This document shows, one piece after another, positions 1 to 12,473 of a DNA stretch of 64,000 nt. A program made the position numbers and the translations under genes. The stretch comes from Begonia masoniana (taxonomy: Eukaryota; Streptophyta; Magnoliopsida; Cucurbitales; Begoniaceae): positions 52,117,749 to 52,181,748 of the forward strand of contig CM039505.1 in the NCBI GenBank assembly GCA_022432975.1, given 5' to 3'. Below the pieces are notes generated by a model. It saw only the letters and a program-made list of their open reading frames with translations, had not been told where the DNA came from and did no database searches. The number at the start of each line of letters is the position of its first letter. Positions within the stretch are counted from its first letter, which is position 1.

Positions 1-893
1 TTATTCTTTAATGGTTGATCAGACACATTATTTTCTTCTCTCTGCTTCTTGTTGCTTGAAGAACCATTTTTGAAGTGTGTGACACCCTGCTTGACACCGC
101 GTGTATTCCTTCCGAATCGCTTCATAACTCTGCTGAAATTCTTCGAGAGTAGGGCTAGAGATTCCTCCAAGTCATCTTCATCATGCTTGCTGTGATTTTG
201 TACCTCTGATTTTAAAGCAACTCCCTTTGCCTTTTTATTTTCGGTCTCTCCTCCAATATTCATTTCGAAAGTTCTGAGAGATCCTATTAACTCCTCTAGC
301 TTCATTTTTGACACATCTTTGGCTTCTTCTATGGCAGTGACTTTATAAGCAAATCTTTGTGGTAAAGATCGTAGTGTTTTTCGTACAAGCTTTTCTTCGG
401 AAATCACCTCTCCGAGAGCAAAAGCCTCATTAGCTATGTCACATAATTTTGAGTTGAACTCCCCAATGGTCTCATCTTCCTGCATTTTCAGATTCTCAAA
501 CCGAGTGGTTAGCATTTGCATTTTAGACAACTTTACCGTAGATGTCCCTTCATAGGTAGTTTGAAGAATTTCCCATGCTCTCTTTGCGGATTCACATGTT
601 GAGATAAGTCTGAATTGCACGGGATCAATGCCATTGAAAATAGCATTAAGAGCTTTTGAATTATTATTTGCCAAGGCATCCTCATTTGTCGTCCAATCTA
701 CTTCCGGTTAAGGAGAAATAATACCATCTTTATCAGTAAGTGTAGGCGGATTCCAACCTGTAAGAATAGATCTCCAAGCCTTCTCATCAATGGCTTTGAT
801 GAAAGCTCTCATCCTTGCCTTCAAATACGCATAATTACTCCCATCCAATAATGGCGGACGCATTGTAGAACCTCCTTCTTTCATAGAGTCCAT
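1..893 (-). pseudogene. copia retrotransposon gag, with stop codon, runs off window
   Basis: Read on the minus strand this is the gag region of a Ty1/copia polyprotein. It starts MDSMKEGG at 893, about 55 bases inside the primer-binding site. A TAA at 708-710 breaks the frame after 61 residues. The same frame is then open again from 707 to the window edge and gives typical plant copia gag (UBN2-type) stretches such as NEDALANNNSKALNAIF, CESAKRAWEILQTTYEG and LRSLPQRFAYKV. Gag would form the capsid-like particle. The stop makes this copy unable to produce full gag by itself. The rest of the element lies outside the window to the left. Identification rests on recognised family motifs. Confidence 0.9.
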
Positions 894-949
894 CGCACAC
901 GAACTAAGATCTTGTCCCTCGGATCCCGCTTAAGAAACAGAAGCGATCC

Positions 950-961
950 GCTCTGATACCA
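950..961 (-). other. Primer-binding site of copia element
   Basis: The minus strand reads TGGTATCAGAGC, complementary to the 3' end of initiator-methionine tRNA, the usual primer for plant copia elements. Two bases separate it from the LTR end at 964. Confidence 0.85.
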
Positions 962-963
962 AT

Positions 964-1928
964 TGAAAAATTAAGATCAGTTCAGTGATGTCACACAATG
1001 ATCCTTGTGTGACACCGATTTTAAAGTAACGATGAACGATATAAAAAGTGCGAAAATAAATGACACAAGAGGTTGGTAACGCAGTTCGGCAACCAGCCTA
1101 CGTCTGCGGGGCCACGCCCAGATATAAAAACTTTTCCTTGAGTTAACAAAGTTACAAGAAAAACTCGGACTTATACAAATAAAGACTCCCTCTTATCTTT
1201 ATCGCCGCCTCTAGCTAACTTCCTCAACGAAACAGTTTTTGCGAGATCCCCTCGACTTTAGAACGACCTCTCCCGAGATCTAGATAACAACAAGATCCCC
1301 TCGTTGTTGGTTCCTCCCGAAACCCGTGTTATGGCAAGATCCCCTCGCCCACGATCACGAACGACAAGCTCTCCTTGTCTAAGAAACAGAACTCCTCACG
1401 AGTTCGGATGCTGTCTCCTCCCGAGACAGAGCTTCAATGAAGAACAAAGAATATTGCCTCCTGGGACACCTCCTGGAACACCAGATCGAAGTCTTCGGAT
1501 GCAACACACAGCACACTCAATAAAACAATGAAATCCACAGATTAGGTCGAGTGTGCAAAACAATCACAAACCCATACGCAGAAACGTAGGGCGTGAAAGA
1601 AAACCAACGGCTCGGAAAAAGGAAGAAAACCTCCACACGCGTAAAACAAAACTCCGTCGTCTGCTGAAGAACAATCACCGACGACTCACAGTAAGCGTGA
1701 ATGAAAGGATCAACTATTGCAGAATACACGCAAACGTCGGTATAGAATAAAATCGCCCGGAAGAATAAAAAACTTTTCGCTCTCAATAATAATGGCTTCA
1801 GCAACCTTCTTCAGAAAAACGAAGGCTTTAAATAATATTGGTAACTTCCATATCTTTAATTCATTCATGTCTATTTACTTTTGTGTATTGTCCATTATAC
1901 TCTACTTGATATTCATAAATTTGTGACA
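964..1928 (-). mobile_element. 5' LTR of the copia element
   Basis: The LTR lies directly next to the primer-binding site. On the minus strand it would begin TGTCACAAATTTATG near 1928 and end CTTAATTTTTCA at 964, so it has the TG...CA ends of LTRs. The inner end is fixed by the primer site. The outer end is inferred from the first fitting TG...CA boundary, because the partner LTR and target duplication are outside the window. It holds a repeated motif (GATCCCCTCG near 1244, 1294 and 1338). The short ORFs inside are not genes. Confidence 0.6.
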
Positions 1929-2710
1929 TAGAAGGTTTGTTCTCATCTTAGTTGTCTTACTCAGGCCATACCCAATATTCTAAATTACTTTTTTAATGGA
2001 TTTATTTATTTTTTTTATTTTTTTATTTTTGGAATTGATTAGTTGAAGATTCAAAAAGAACCCACCAACTTGTCTATTTAATTATAAAATATTATAATAT
2101 AAAGTTACTTTTATAATGTAAATTAACAGCGTTAAAATGTAGCAGCTTGTGCAACTTCATCCGACCGTCGATTTCCTTGACTAAAAATTTTCATCAGATC
2201 AAGCGATCGTGAACGCGTAAGATCATGTTTCGACGACAACTTTATTTTCGTATCTAGACCTTTGTTTTTATGTCTAAAAATATGAATATAAATAAACCCA
2301 TCATGCCCTGCCACGTCACTAATAATTGGTTGTGCCTCATGCCTAAAAAAGCATGTAATATATAATATTGGGTTTGTTTGAGGTGTATTAAATATTAAAT
2401 GTGACATGTGTTTGTTCTTCACACAAAAAGAATATTTAATGATTTATTTAATTAGTATTATAATGATAATAAATTATAAATAATTAAATATTAATAAATA
2501 ATTAACTAATAAACAAAATGTCAAAGAATAAAATTAGAGTATAAATTTAAAACTATTTGAAATTGACTCGAGAAATTAAGACTCATCCTTTGGCCTATGA
2601 CGGAGACAATATATATATATTTTTTCGATAAGGACCGACCATGCTCCACCTCGAGCCTGGTTCAGACCTACCTTTCGAGAGGAAGGTAGACTTGTGTTTT
2701 TTTGAGTAAT

Positions 2711-2812
2711 ACGATGTTGACATTCTAATTTTACATTATCATTCTACATCGTGACTTGACGTTAGGATATGAAATTAAAATATAAAATTATAGTGTTAAC
2801 GTAACATCATCC
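2711..2812. mobile_element. Short MITE-like element, family A
   Basis: The ends are inverted copies of each other: GATGTTGACATTCTAATTTT on the left, and the complement of the right end reads GATGTTACGTTAACACTATA followed by ATTTTATA. The same family is seen near 13859-14016 and 43804-43970. Boundaries are approximate and no clear target duplication is seen. Confidence 0.45.
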
Positions 2813-3314
2813 TTATTTTTCACTAATGTCGTGTTAAAAATCAAGTCGACCAGTAGGTTGGCAAGACAATCAGTCCTAGATCCAAGGCTTGCGATCCTCA
2901 TCTTGAACCACTCAAATTTTGAGGGTCCGACTAGAGCCTAGTTTCGGCCGACGGATCCGATCTGACCCGTTTATGAGACTTGATTCGAAAGTATTAAATG
3001 AAGGGTTGTATTATCGTTATTATTATTATTATTTATTTTTTTGAAAAAGAATTGAATAAAAAATTAGAACGGGCATGTCAACTTGGTTAATGCCCGCATT
3101 TTAGTTTCAATATATTATTGATTATTGTTTTTTTTTTCCCACAAACAATAATATCTACCTTTTATATATTTTTTTATACTAAACTATAATCATTTAATAA
3201 TAATTTATTATATTGCAAAAAATAATATTTAATTACTATTCTTAGTACTTAAAATTATACAAATGTAGACACAAAATATTAAGTCATACATGAGATTATT
3301 TATATATTAGAAAT

Positions 3315-3560
3315 TCAAATATTTTTTAAATAAATCAAACCCAATTTGAATTTTGTTGTCAATTTATCCATTAAATTTAACATGTGCATGCTATGTTTTC
3401 TATTCATTTCACACAATTGACAAAAAAAGAAATCGCTGGAAACGAGATTGACGAAGTTCAAAATTAGATTAGAAATTGTCGAAACAGTTAGAAATCGGCT
3501 AAAACACTTGATTAAATAGATACGTGGTAGTATACCCATATATAATTTAACAGATAAATT
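3315..3560. mobile_element. Remnant of MITE family B
   Basis: This stretch resembles segments near 34320-34550 and 37600-37810. They share the ends TCAATTTATCC(A/G)TTAAAT and ATTTAACAGATAAATT, which are roughly inverted copies of each other, and a middle part around GAAATCG(C/T)TGGAAA(C/T)GAGATT. The 74-residue ORF inside is an accident. Confidence 0.45.
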
Positions 3561-3851
3561 GATAACAAGATCTAATTTATTTATTTTTATATAAATGATT
3601 TCAAATGTTAGAATTTAAATTATAATTTATCCAGAATCTCGATAAATCGAGATTTTTCGAAATCGAATCAACTCGATTCAATTCGATTAGGCATACCTAT
3701 TTGTGTCACATTTCTATTTAATTGTATTTTGTTGAATTTTTCTAATTAATTTAATTTTAATTAGCCATAGGCAAAAGGTCTTTTTGACTTTATTCTCTCT
3801 CGAATTAACAAACAATTGACTATTTTAATTTCTTAGCGAATCACTTTTCTC

Positions 3852-3857
3852 CACGTG
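3852..3857. promoter_or_regulatory. G-box upstream of PIP5K
   Basis: CACGTG within CCACGTGGCA, about 100 bases upstream of a good TATA box. G-boxes bind bZIP and bHLH factors. Function here is inferred from position only. Confidence 0.4.
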
Positions 3858-3954
3858 GCATATGGCACCGTTTTCTTTGTTATGGGTGTGTGGGAGACCA
3901 ATACTTTAACAAAGCCGAGAAAGTGTGGGCAAAGTGGTCTTTTCGCCTTCCAGA

Positions 3955-3962
3955 TATAAATA
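3955..3962 (+). promoter_or_regulatory. TATA box of PIP5K
   Basis: TATAAATA followed by a GC-richer, CT-rich stretch typical of a plant 5' leader. Transcription would start near 3985-3995. The start codon is at 4832, so the leader is about 840 bases and may contain a 5' UTR intron. Confidence 0.55.
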
Positions 3963-4831
3963 AACGACGGCGAGGTGAGAATTTTCGGCTCTTCGATATT
4001 TTTCTCTGCGACTGGTAGTGTCTGGCTGAGAGAGAGCGTGGTTCGTCAGTCGAATGCTCGGGATTTGATCCGCCATTAATGCCTAATGATCCAAAATCAG
4101 AATCCTGTTTCAGTTTGCAGAGCTTCTGGCGGTTACCTGCTTTGATTCTCCGGCTGTTTCATTTTGTTTCTCCCTCAGACGGTACTGTATCTTCTGCTGC
4201 AGTTCTGCCTCTTTTTTTTTCCCCTCTACTTTGATACTTTAATGTCGTCGTCAATGATCCTAGAGCTGAAAATTCCTTAGTCTATTCTATTTTGAGTTTT
4301 TCCTTGGTTTGCACATGGCCGGAAACTCCTATGCGTTTAGAGACCCTTGGTTTCAGTTTTGTATTTAATTTGTCTTATCCAGATTAAATTAACTATTATT
4401 GTTGTGTCATTGATTTGGTAACATTTGCTGTCCGAGAATCCTTTTCTACGTAATCAAAATGAAAAAAAGAATAGACGTTGCTAGAAACTGTTTTGTGAGC
4501 AGAGAGCATTCTGATATGAGATGTATAATTTTATGAAGTCATGTTGATTAACAGAAAGTTTAATTGTAGAAGTAGGATTTCTCTCTTTCTCTGCTTGTCT
4601 CTATATTAATCCACTGGTCTATGGTTGTTTCCATCAATATTTTTTTCTCAAAGTTTGTTCCAGTCACTCTCTGTTCTAATTTTAATGGTAGATCAAAGAA
4701 CCGGGAATTTCGAGGAGAAGAATTAATGCCACCATTGCAACGATTCTTTCTATGGCATCCTATGTTGTATTATAGCGGATTACAGGTCTTGCAAAGGTAG
4801 AAGATAATAAGAGCTACATTCCTTGTTATGA

Positions 4832-7800
4832 ATGTCTGGTTCTGTGGCCATTGCTGGAAATGTGGAAATAGTGCTTTCTTCTGCAGAGAGAACAAAATCT
4901 CTTAATGCCATTTCCGAGAAAGATATAACTGTATTGACCAATGGTGAAGCTGTTCTTACATCGGAAGCCTCTGGATTTAGAGTTGGAGAGCTCTTACATC
5001 CTAGTGGGGAATCATATTCAGGATCATTGCTTGGCAACGTTCCTGAGGGAACTGGGAAGTATGTCTGGTCAGATGGCTGTGTGTATGAGGGTGAGTGGAG
5101 ACGGGGGATGAGGCATGGGAATGGGAAGATCCAATATCCTTCTGGTGCAGTTTATGAAGGTGAATTTTCTGGTGGTTATATGCAAGGCACAGGGACGTTT
5201 ATTGGGTCTGATAACTTAATCTATAAGGGTCGTTGGAAACTGAATCTCAAACACGGATTAGGGTATCAAGTTTATCCTAACGGAGATGTTATTGAAGGTT
5301 CTTGGATTCAGGGAACACCTGAAGGACCTTGTAAGTATACTTGGGCTAATGGAAATGTTTATTTTGGAAACATGAAAGGAGGAAAAATGTCAGGAAAAGG
5401 AACTTTGAGTTGGACAAATGGTGACTCATTTGAAGGGAGCTGGCTGAATGGCTTGATGCATGGATTTGGCGTATACACTTGGAGGGACGGGGGCTGTTAT
5501 GTTGGAACATGGACCCGGGGTTTAAAAGATGGGAAAGGATCCTTCTATCCAAAAGGCAGCCGGCTCCCAGCTGTGCAACAAATTTACATGAATGCTTTGC
5601 GGAAAAGAGGGTTGTTACCTGATTTAAGGAAGCACAACCATACTTCCTCAATGGCAATTGAAAATGTCAAAATAGGGGAGAGTCACCATTCTCGTCATGA
5701 TTCTGATAAGCTATCTAAAGGAAATTTGTTAAATTTGGAGCAGATGCATACCAGAAATGTTTTGCTAGAAAGGAGGTGGAGTCTAGAGGTATCTATTGAA
5801 AGTCTAATTGGACGTGAATCATCATCCGAACAATCAAGATCTGTACATGGCAATGGAAAGAGCACCAATTCAAACATTCCTATCTTAGAACGAGAATACA
5901 TGCAAGGTGTACTAATCAGTGAGCTTGTGTTAAATAGTAGTTTTTCATCAGGATCATCAAGAAGATCTAGAAGGTGGCAGAAAAAGCTGGAGAAAGATGT
6001 TAAGAAACCCGGTGAAACAATCATAAAAGGTCACAGGAGTTACGATCTAATGCTAAACCTGCAACTTGGAATCAGGTGTGTGAAGTTCTCTAACTTTTAA
6101 TATATAACATGCCACAGGCTTCCTGCTAAAAGATCTTAATGCTAAACTAGTCTTTGTTTCATTCATAAATAAAACATGTAAGCTTAACCTCCGCAATCTT
6201 CTGTTGGAATTATCACAAGTCTAGTTTTGAATGCTGGTTTATACAAGTAACACTCCAGAAGGAAAGAAAGAAAGAGAATACATCAGGGCATCTAACATCT
6301 CAAGACTCGAGGCTTGTCTGAGGAACTCCCCGAGCTGAATCTTTTGTCTTTTCTTGATTACTGATTCATTATTATGGTTTATTTTATAAAAGGACAAAAA
6401 CTGAGCAACTATTCAAAAATATTGTCGCTCTCTTTATTAGTTATCCGATAACAATGTTTTGGCAAAGTAATATTCAATGTATATAAGAATATGGCAGATA
6501 TACTGTGGGAAAAATTACACCAATACAGTCACGAGAAGTTCGAAATTCTGATTTCGGTCCCCGAGCTAGCTTTTGGATGAATTTTCCTAAAGAAGGTTCC
6601 CAGCTGACTCCACCTCATCAATCAGAGGATTTTAAGTGGAAGGACTACTGTCCAATGGTTTTCAGGTTAGCTGCAGATGTTTAGTCTAATCAAAATAGGT
6701 TTACTGCAACTTTGGGCATTATCTATTGTTTGATCCATGGTATTCAACAACATATCATCTCTATACCCATTATTTGTGATAGTAGGAATCCAAAGATGCT
6801 TATGATTTGTGCGAAATGATGATCAATAGCTGAAGTATCTTTTGTTTTCTAATAGTAAATTTCATTTTTGCTCTAATATGTTTGAAATTAGATTCCCCTT
6901 GGGAGAGAAGTTCATTCTTGTTGTTTGAACTCTATAAAACATACAGTTGATGTCTATCTACATAGTTAATCTTACCGTGCATGGACTTATCATGGGTCGT
7001 ATTGCGTCTGGTTATTTGTCTTACATTGTCAACGGAAATTTATGGTAGGAATTTAAGGGAAATGTTTAAGATTGATGCTGCTGACTACATGATGTCCATT
7101 TGCGGAAATGATGCTCTCAGAGAGCTTTCTTCACCTGGGAAGAGTGGTAGCATATTTTTTGTATCTCAAGATGACCGTTTCATGATTAAGACTCTCCGGA
7201 AATCTGAAGTTAAGGTCTGTATATCTCTATTTGCAACATCTTCATTATGTTACACAGAATTGATGCTCTTAATAGTTTTCATATCCCTTGACCAGATACA
7301 TGGGTTCGTCTCTTTTTTTTTTCTTTCTACCTGAGCTTTTTTCTGTAACACTTTGATTCCATGCTATGTTTAATAGTACTTTCATTTGTATTTTCATCAT
7401 CCAGAACTTTAGTCATCTTTGTTCTGATTTCCAGGTGCTTCTAAGGATGCTTCCAGATTATCATCATCATGTGAGATCATATGAAAACACTCTCGTTACA
7501 AAATTCTTTGGTCTTCATAGAATTGAGGCTTCAAGCGGTCGAAAGGTAATAATCACAGAAACTTTGCCGTGAAATTTGTAACAACCCCAACCCAGTCAGG
7601 GCCGCCACGAGTATTGCCTTGACGTACATTTACTTCTAGTTTCATTCTATGATATAAAACTTTTCATTTTTTTCCTCTTGACACCATAAATCCTAGACTC
7701 GGATCATAAATCATTTAAGGTTATATATATATTTTCGAAAACTCGCGGACATATAACTTAAACAACATCGACTAAAATCTTAAACCCATTGAACTCAACC

Positions 7801-10800
7801 CATAGACTTATTCAAGCTTATCATCCGCAGACCACGTGTTACCCACGTGATTTCATTAACTCGGCAGACGACATCTATCGCCCACATCCACCGCTCACTT
7901 CTACTGCTCACATTCACAAAACATATCCACCGCTCTCATTCACTGAATACATCCACCGCTCAGACCACGTGTTACCCACGTGACTTCATTAACTCGGCAG
8001 ATGACATCCACCGCTCACATTCACCACTCACTTCTACCGCTCATATCCACAGAACACATCCACTGATCAACAGTAACGCTCAACATCCACCGATCAACAG
8101 TAACACTCAACATCCACCGATGAACAGTAACACTCAACATCCACCGATCAACAGTAACACTCAACATCCACCGATCACAGTAACACTCAACATCCACCGA
8201 TCACAGTAACACTCACATCCACCGATCAACAGTAACACTCAACATCCACCGATCAACAGTAACACTCAACATCCACCGATCAACAGTAACACTCAACATC
8301 CACCGATCAACAGTAACACTCAACATCCACCGATCACAGTAACACTCAACATCCACCGATCAACAGTAACACTCAACATCCACCGATCACAGTAACACTC
8401 AACATCCACCGATCAACAGTAACACTCACATCCACCGATCACAGTAACACTCAACATCCACCGATCAACAGTAACACTCAACATCCACCGATCAACAGTA
8501 ACACTCAACATCCACCGATCACAGTAACACTCAACATCCACCGATCAACAGTAACACTCAACATCCATTCATAAACTCGACCAGAATACGCGTAGCGGAA
8601 GACTTAAAAAAAAACGGATGAAAACCATTTATCTTAAAAGCAATTTTTAAAACATAATATTGTACCAGACAACCCCAGCATTCTTCATCATAAGAAGACC
8701 TATTTTTACTTATACTTCAGTAACATAAACCTTACTAAAATATACTAGGAGCAACATCCCACGGTCAAAATCGCTTCCCAGCTACAAAATCCCGCCATGA
8801 GCACCTTCTAGCAACCCGACTTACACCTCTTCATTAGGTTTGAGGTCCTCACCTTCAAATTCGTCACCTACATTATAAGGTTTAAACTATAAGCCTAATG
8901 TTTAGTAAAGAGTGCAACATATACATGAATGCTCGTAAATGCATACTAAGTAGAAATCATGTTCACATTCTTTATTCAGGTTAGGGAAGTCATGTTCTTA
9001 TTCGTGTTCTCGCTCATATTATGGGAATCATACTCTTGTTCATCATTCATTTATGTGCGTGTACATGGTCCTCTCGGACAGAGTTCTTGGTCCATTTCTG
9101 GACAGTGACATTTACATGATCATTTACTTATTCTTGTTCTTTTCATATTCTTAAGACATTTTCATATTCTTGGAAAACGAGTCATAATACAGGAACATGA
9201 ATGCACTTAAATCATCAGACTGTGGAAAGAATCGTACCAGAACAGACGACTTCATAAACTCTAACAGAACATCACATAACATAATTCAATCATCCATAAA
9301 TCATCAAGCAACATCGAAACAGATTTCCTAATACTCTCTTGATGTAGGCCCCTAATGGCCGGAAATCTTAACACACTCACTTACTTGGACTCCTTAGCTA
9401 TGCCGTGCCTTCACTTGAGTCCTTCTCTACCTAAGACATTTCATGCTTCAATATTAAATATATTCTGAATAATCTAAACTCAGAGTTGGTAAAATCTTAG
9501 CTAAAGAAATCATCCTAGATTCTAGCTTAAACCTCTAAGGCATTTCGCTGAGCACCTAGTGTACAGAGCTTAACTTTCAAAACATTAATGACATTGCCGC
9601 CTAAACCACCAGATTCATATAGATTTCAGACTCTCAAACTAAAACATCAACAACGTCCAGGATTCTATACCACTGTCATTACAGAAGACTAGAAATACTG
9701 TCATTATTCAAACATTGTTCGATTCTAAGTCCTTAAACACCAACTAGTAATCATCCTTAATCGAAAGCTTAATGAGTGAATCACCTAAACCTTACCTGAG
9801 CTTTGAATCGTCGAAGAAGGAGGAGGAGAAATCGGTTGGTGAAGGAGAAAATCGCCAGAGGGAAATGTCGGCTACAGGAGGGTTTAAATGAGGTTTTAGA
9901 TTTTCCAATTTCTACTTATACCAAATAAAACTAACTTAATTACAATACTGCCACTAAACCTACTTTCATTTATAATCTCTTTATTATATAAATCACACCA
10001 TAATTAATTGCGGAAAAAAAAAATACCTGACTAAGGTGCTGGTTGTTACAAAATTACTCAGTTTTGGTGGCTAATCACCAGGTAAACTCCAATTGAAACT
10101 TGAGATATTATGAATTTTGATACAATGTTTTGTGAAAGAATTTATCATGGTCCTCAATAATGTTTATTATTGATTAAACTTGTAAAATCTTGTTTTTGAA
10201 TCTAATACTTGTTCTGAAAATACTTTATGTACAGTTTCGCTTTGTGGTGATGGGGAATATGTTCTGCACTGAATTACGGATCCATCGAAGATTTGATTTA
10301 AAGGGATCATCCCTTGGGCGTTCTGCTGACAAAGTTGAAATCGAAGAAAACACAATACTCAAGGATTTGGATTTAAGCTACTGCTTTTATTTGGAACCTT
10401 CTTGGCGAGAGAGTTTACTGAAGTAAGTGATCTTAGGAATCTTTTCTTGGATAATTCTTATATCATCTTTCAGTAAAACGTCGAATTATTGTTCTCACTA
10501 TTACGGTGACTTTTCTGCATGTTTTTATGAACATCAATCACCTCACAGTTTCTAGAATTATTTTATCTTCGTCACTGGAAATTTTGATAAATTCTGTCAC
10601 TGCTTTTTGATGCACGCCCTAAATACGGGTATGGTCTTTCATGAAAGTAGCCGCTCCGGAGACATATTGTTCTGCATTTTTCTATTCCTGCTGACTTTAC
10701 CGACTTTGTTCCGGTCTTATGTTTATCTTTATGCAGACAACTTGAAATAGACAGTAAATTTTTGGAAATACAAAACATAATGGATTACAGCCTCTTGCTG

Positions 10801-12473
10801 GGTGTGCATTATCGTGCTCCACAGCACCTGCGATCTATCATGTCCAATGGAAGCATGAGATCTGATGGACTTGGAGTTCTTTCGGAGGAAGGTCAGCATC
10901 ACATTGAATGTTCTATGATTTCTTTTTGTTGTTGAAAATAGCACGAGAAGGAAGTGAAATGTTCATCTTAGAACTTGGTTCAAGTGAAACTAGGTGGCAA
11001 TGTGACAACTTGTCTAGAATAAAATAATGACACTGATGATATTAAATTGTTGGCATGACACTATTTGCTAGACATTTGATAATGTTTATAAACTTGAAGT
11101 ATTTATTGATTATGGTTGTTTCTTGAGGTAGAGATTAATGTCAGAAGCTACCAAGGAAAAAATTGAATTATCCTGGGTATAGAGGAAACTGATTTTTACT
11201 GTAGTTGACATTAAATGTGTTAATAAAAATGCTCTTGATCTGATCCACTCAGACAGCCAAGTTATTATTTTCTGATTCTTACCTTGGGGAAATCTAGCTA
11301 TATTAGTATCCAATGGTTCTTATTAGGAAAATCACATTTAATTTTTGAAATCTCAAGATAGAAAACAGCTTTAAAAATTGGTAGAAAACAACTTAGTAAT
11401 GGCTGTTGGTTGATTGAAAAAAAGTACTAGAGTACACTATATCGAGCAATTTGAGATGCTTGGTCTCCCCGACACTTGCAATTCATTCAAATTCTCAAAG
11501 ACTCTTCACCTCAATTGCCAATGAAAATTGTCCTTCCTCCTCTATTTCTTTCTTAATGTTATTTATCTCTTTTCCTAGCATAAGTTAGCCACATAAGAGG
11601 TATATCATCCCCTTTTATTTTCCTAATCTCGTCTTATTATTCAATTCATGCATATGTCTCGCGATAACTACTCTGGACGTATACTGATGCATTTGTTATA
11701 ATCGCTTGCTACGTGAAAATCTCTATCATTTTAGAACAATACAAATTTGGGTGATTTAAATGGCAGATCCTTGGGAAGATGAAATGGAAAACTACCCACA
11801 GGGCCTTGTTTTGGTCCCTCGCGGTTCAGATGATGACGGTCTTGTTGTGGGTCCCCACATGAGAGGCAGCCGACTTAGGGCATCATCTGCTGGTGACGAA
11901 ATTGTTGATCTTCTGCTACCTGGTACGGCAAGGTATGATTATCTCTTACCTCAGTATGATCCCCCTCGCAATGCCTCAGAATCTTCATTGTTTGTGCATA
12001 AGCATATCAGAGAAATATGACTACTGCTCGGTTACTGTTGTAATTGACCTTTTGATTTACACACTAATGTGACAACTAGAGTTTCATTGAATTACGGCAT
12101 ACTATTTCAATAAAATCTCAATAATTATCAAGATAGAAAATGGAATTTTCTGCAAAGTTTTTTGAAGTGATTTTTTTTTTTTCAATCTCTCTCATGCAGG
12201 CTTCAAATCCAACTTGGAGTGAACATGCCTGCAAGGGCAGAAAAAATTTCAGAGGAAGAAGGTGAAATATTCTGCGAGGCATATGATGTCGTTCTATATC
12301 TCGGGATAATCGACATATTACAAGAATACAACATTAGCAAGAAGATCGAACATGCTTACAAATCGATGCAGTTTGATTCAATATCTATTTCTGCCGTGGA
12401 TCCGAAGTTCTATTCTCAACGCTTTCTGCACTTCATTCAGAAGGTATTTCCTGCAAATGAGGTTACAGTTTAA
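4832..12473 (+). CDS. PIP5K: Phosphatidylinositol-4-phosphate 5-kinase with MORN repeats
   Basis: Makes PI(4,5)P2 from PI4P at the plasma membrane, a signal lipid for trafficking, the cytoskeleton and ion channels. Eight exons: 4832-6075, 6498-6665, 7049-7214, 7435-7545, 10235-10422, 10737-10891, 11767-11932, 12200-12473; 2472 bases, 823 residues. Residues about 62-245 hold eight MORN repeats of about 23 residues (for example [16 protein letters not shown]), which bind lipid or regulate the kinase. The catalytic domain fills the last half: KSGSIFF glycine-rich loop, [10 protein letters not shown] lysine, [21 protein letters not shown] and the C-terminal activation loop ending DPKFYSQRF. Length and N-terminus ([14 protein letters not shown]) fit the plant type-B PIP5K group closest to Arabidopsis PIP5K9. 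That subgroup call is from memory. All splice sites are GT-AG. Intron 4 is 2.7 kb because of a retroelement insertion. No coding damage seen. Confidence 0.95.
7828..8050. repeat. 133-base direct duplication with paired CACGTG motifs
   Basis: The segment beginning CAGACCACGTGTTACCCACG at 7828 (first copy lacks only minor changes) recurs at 7961. Each copy holds two CACGTG palindromes 7 bases apart, then ATTTCATTAACTCGGCAGA or a one-base variant. It lies within the solo LTR, just before the minisatellite. Confidence 0.75.
8062..8570. repeat. 26/27-base minisatellite inside the LTR
   Basis: About 19 tandem copies of a unit containing AACAGTAACACTCAACATCC followed by ACCGATC. Copies differ mainly by loss of single A bases (GATCACAG for GATCAACAG; ACTCACATC for ACTCAACATC), so lengths alternate between 27 and 26 or 25. 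The 120-residue frame across it (repeating INSNTQHPP) is an artefact of a 27-base period. Confidence 0.9.

Larger units (their letters stand above)
1929..3850. other. AT-rich intergenic DNA with MITE remnants
   Basis: No gene is visible. Two MITE-like remnants are listed separately (2711-2812 and 3315-3560). A 9-base perfect inverted repeat with a 2-base spacer lies at 3635-3654 (arm AATCTCGAT). Reading frames are short and without family resemblance. Confidence 0.6.
7577..10050 (-). mobile_element. Solo LTR of a gypsy-type retrotransposon in PIP5K intron 4
   Basis: The element starts TGTAACAACC and ends GGTTGTTACA, a perfect 10-base inverted terminal repeat with TG...CA ends. The 5-base sequence AAATT flanks it on both sides (7572-7576 and 10051-10055), the target duplication of an LTR-element insertion. 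No gag or pol is present, so this is best read as a solo LTR of 2474 bases or a structurally similar non-autonomous element. Orientation is probably minus: on that strand TATAAGTAG (near 9912-9922) precedes a CT-rich leader. It contains a 27-base minisatellite and a 133-base direct duplication. It begins 31 bases after the 5' splice site of intron 4. Confidence 0.8.

Noticed and set aside
7847..8209. 120-residue frame with repeated INSNTQHPP
   Set aside because: It is the 27-base minisatellite inside the solo LTR and breaks as soon as the unit length changes to 26.
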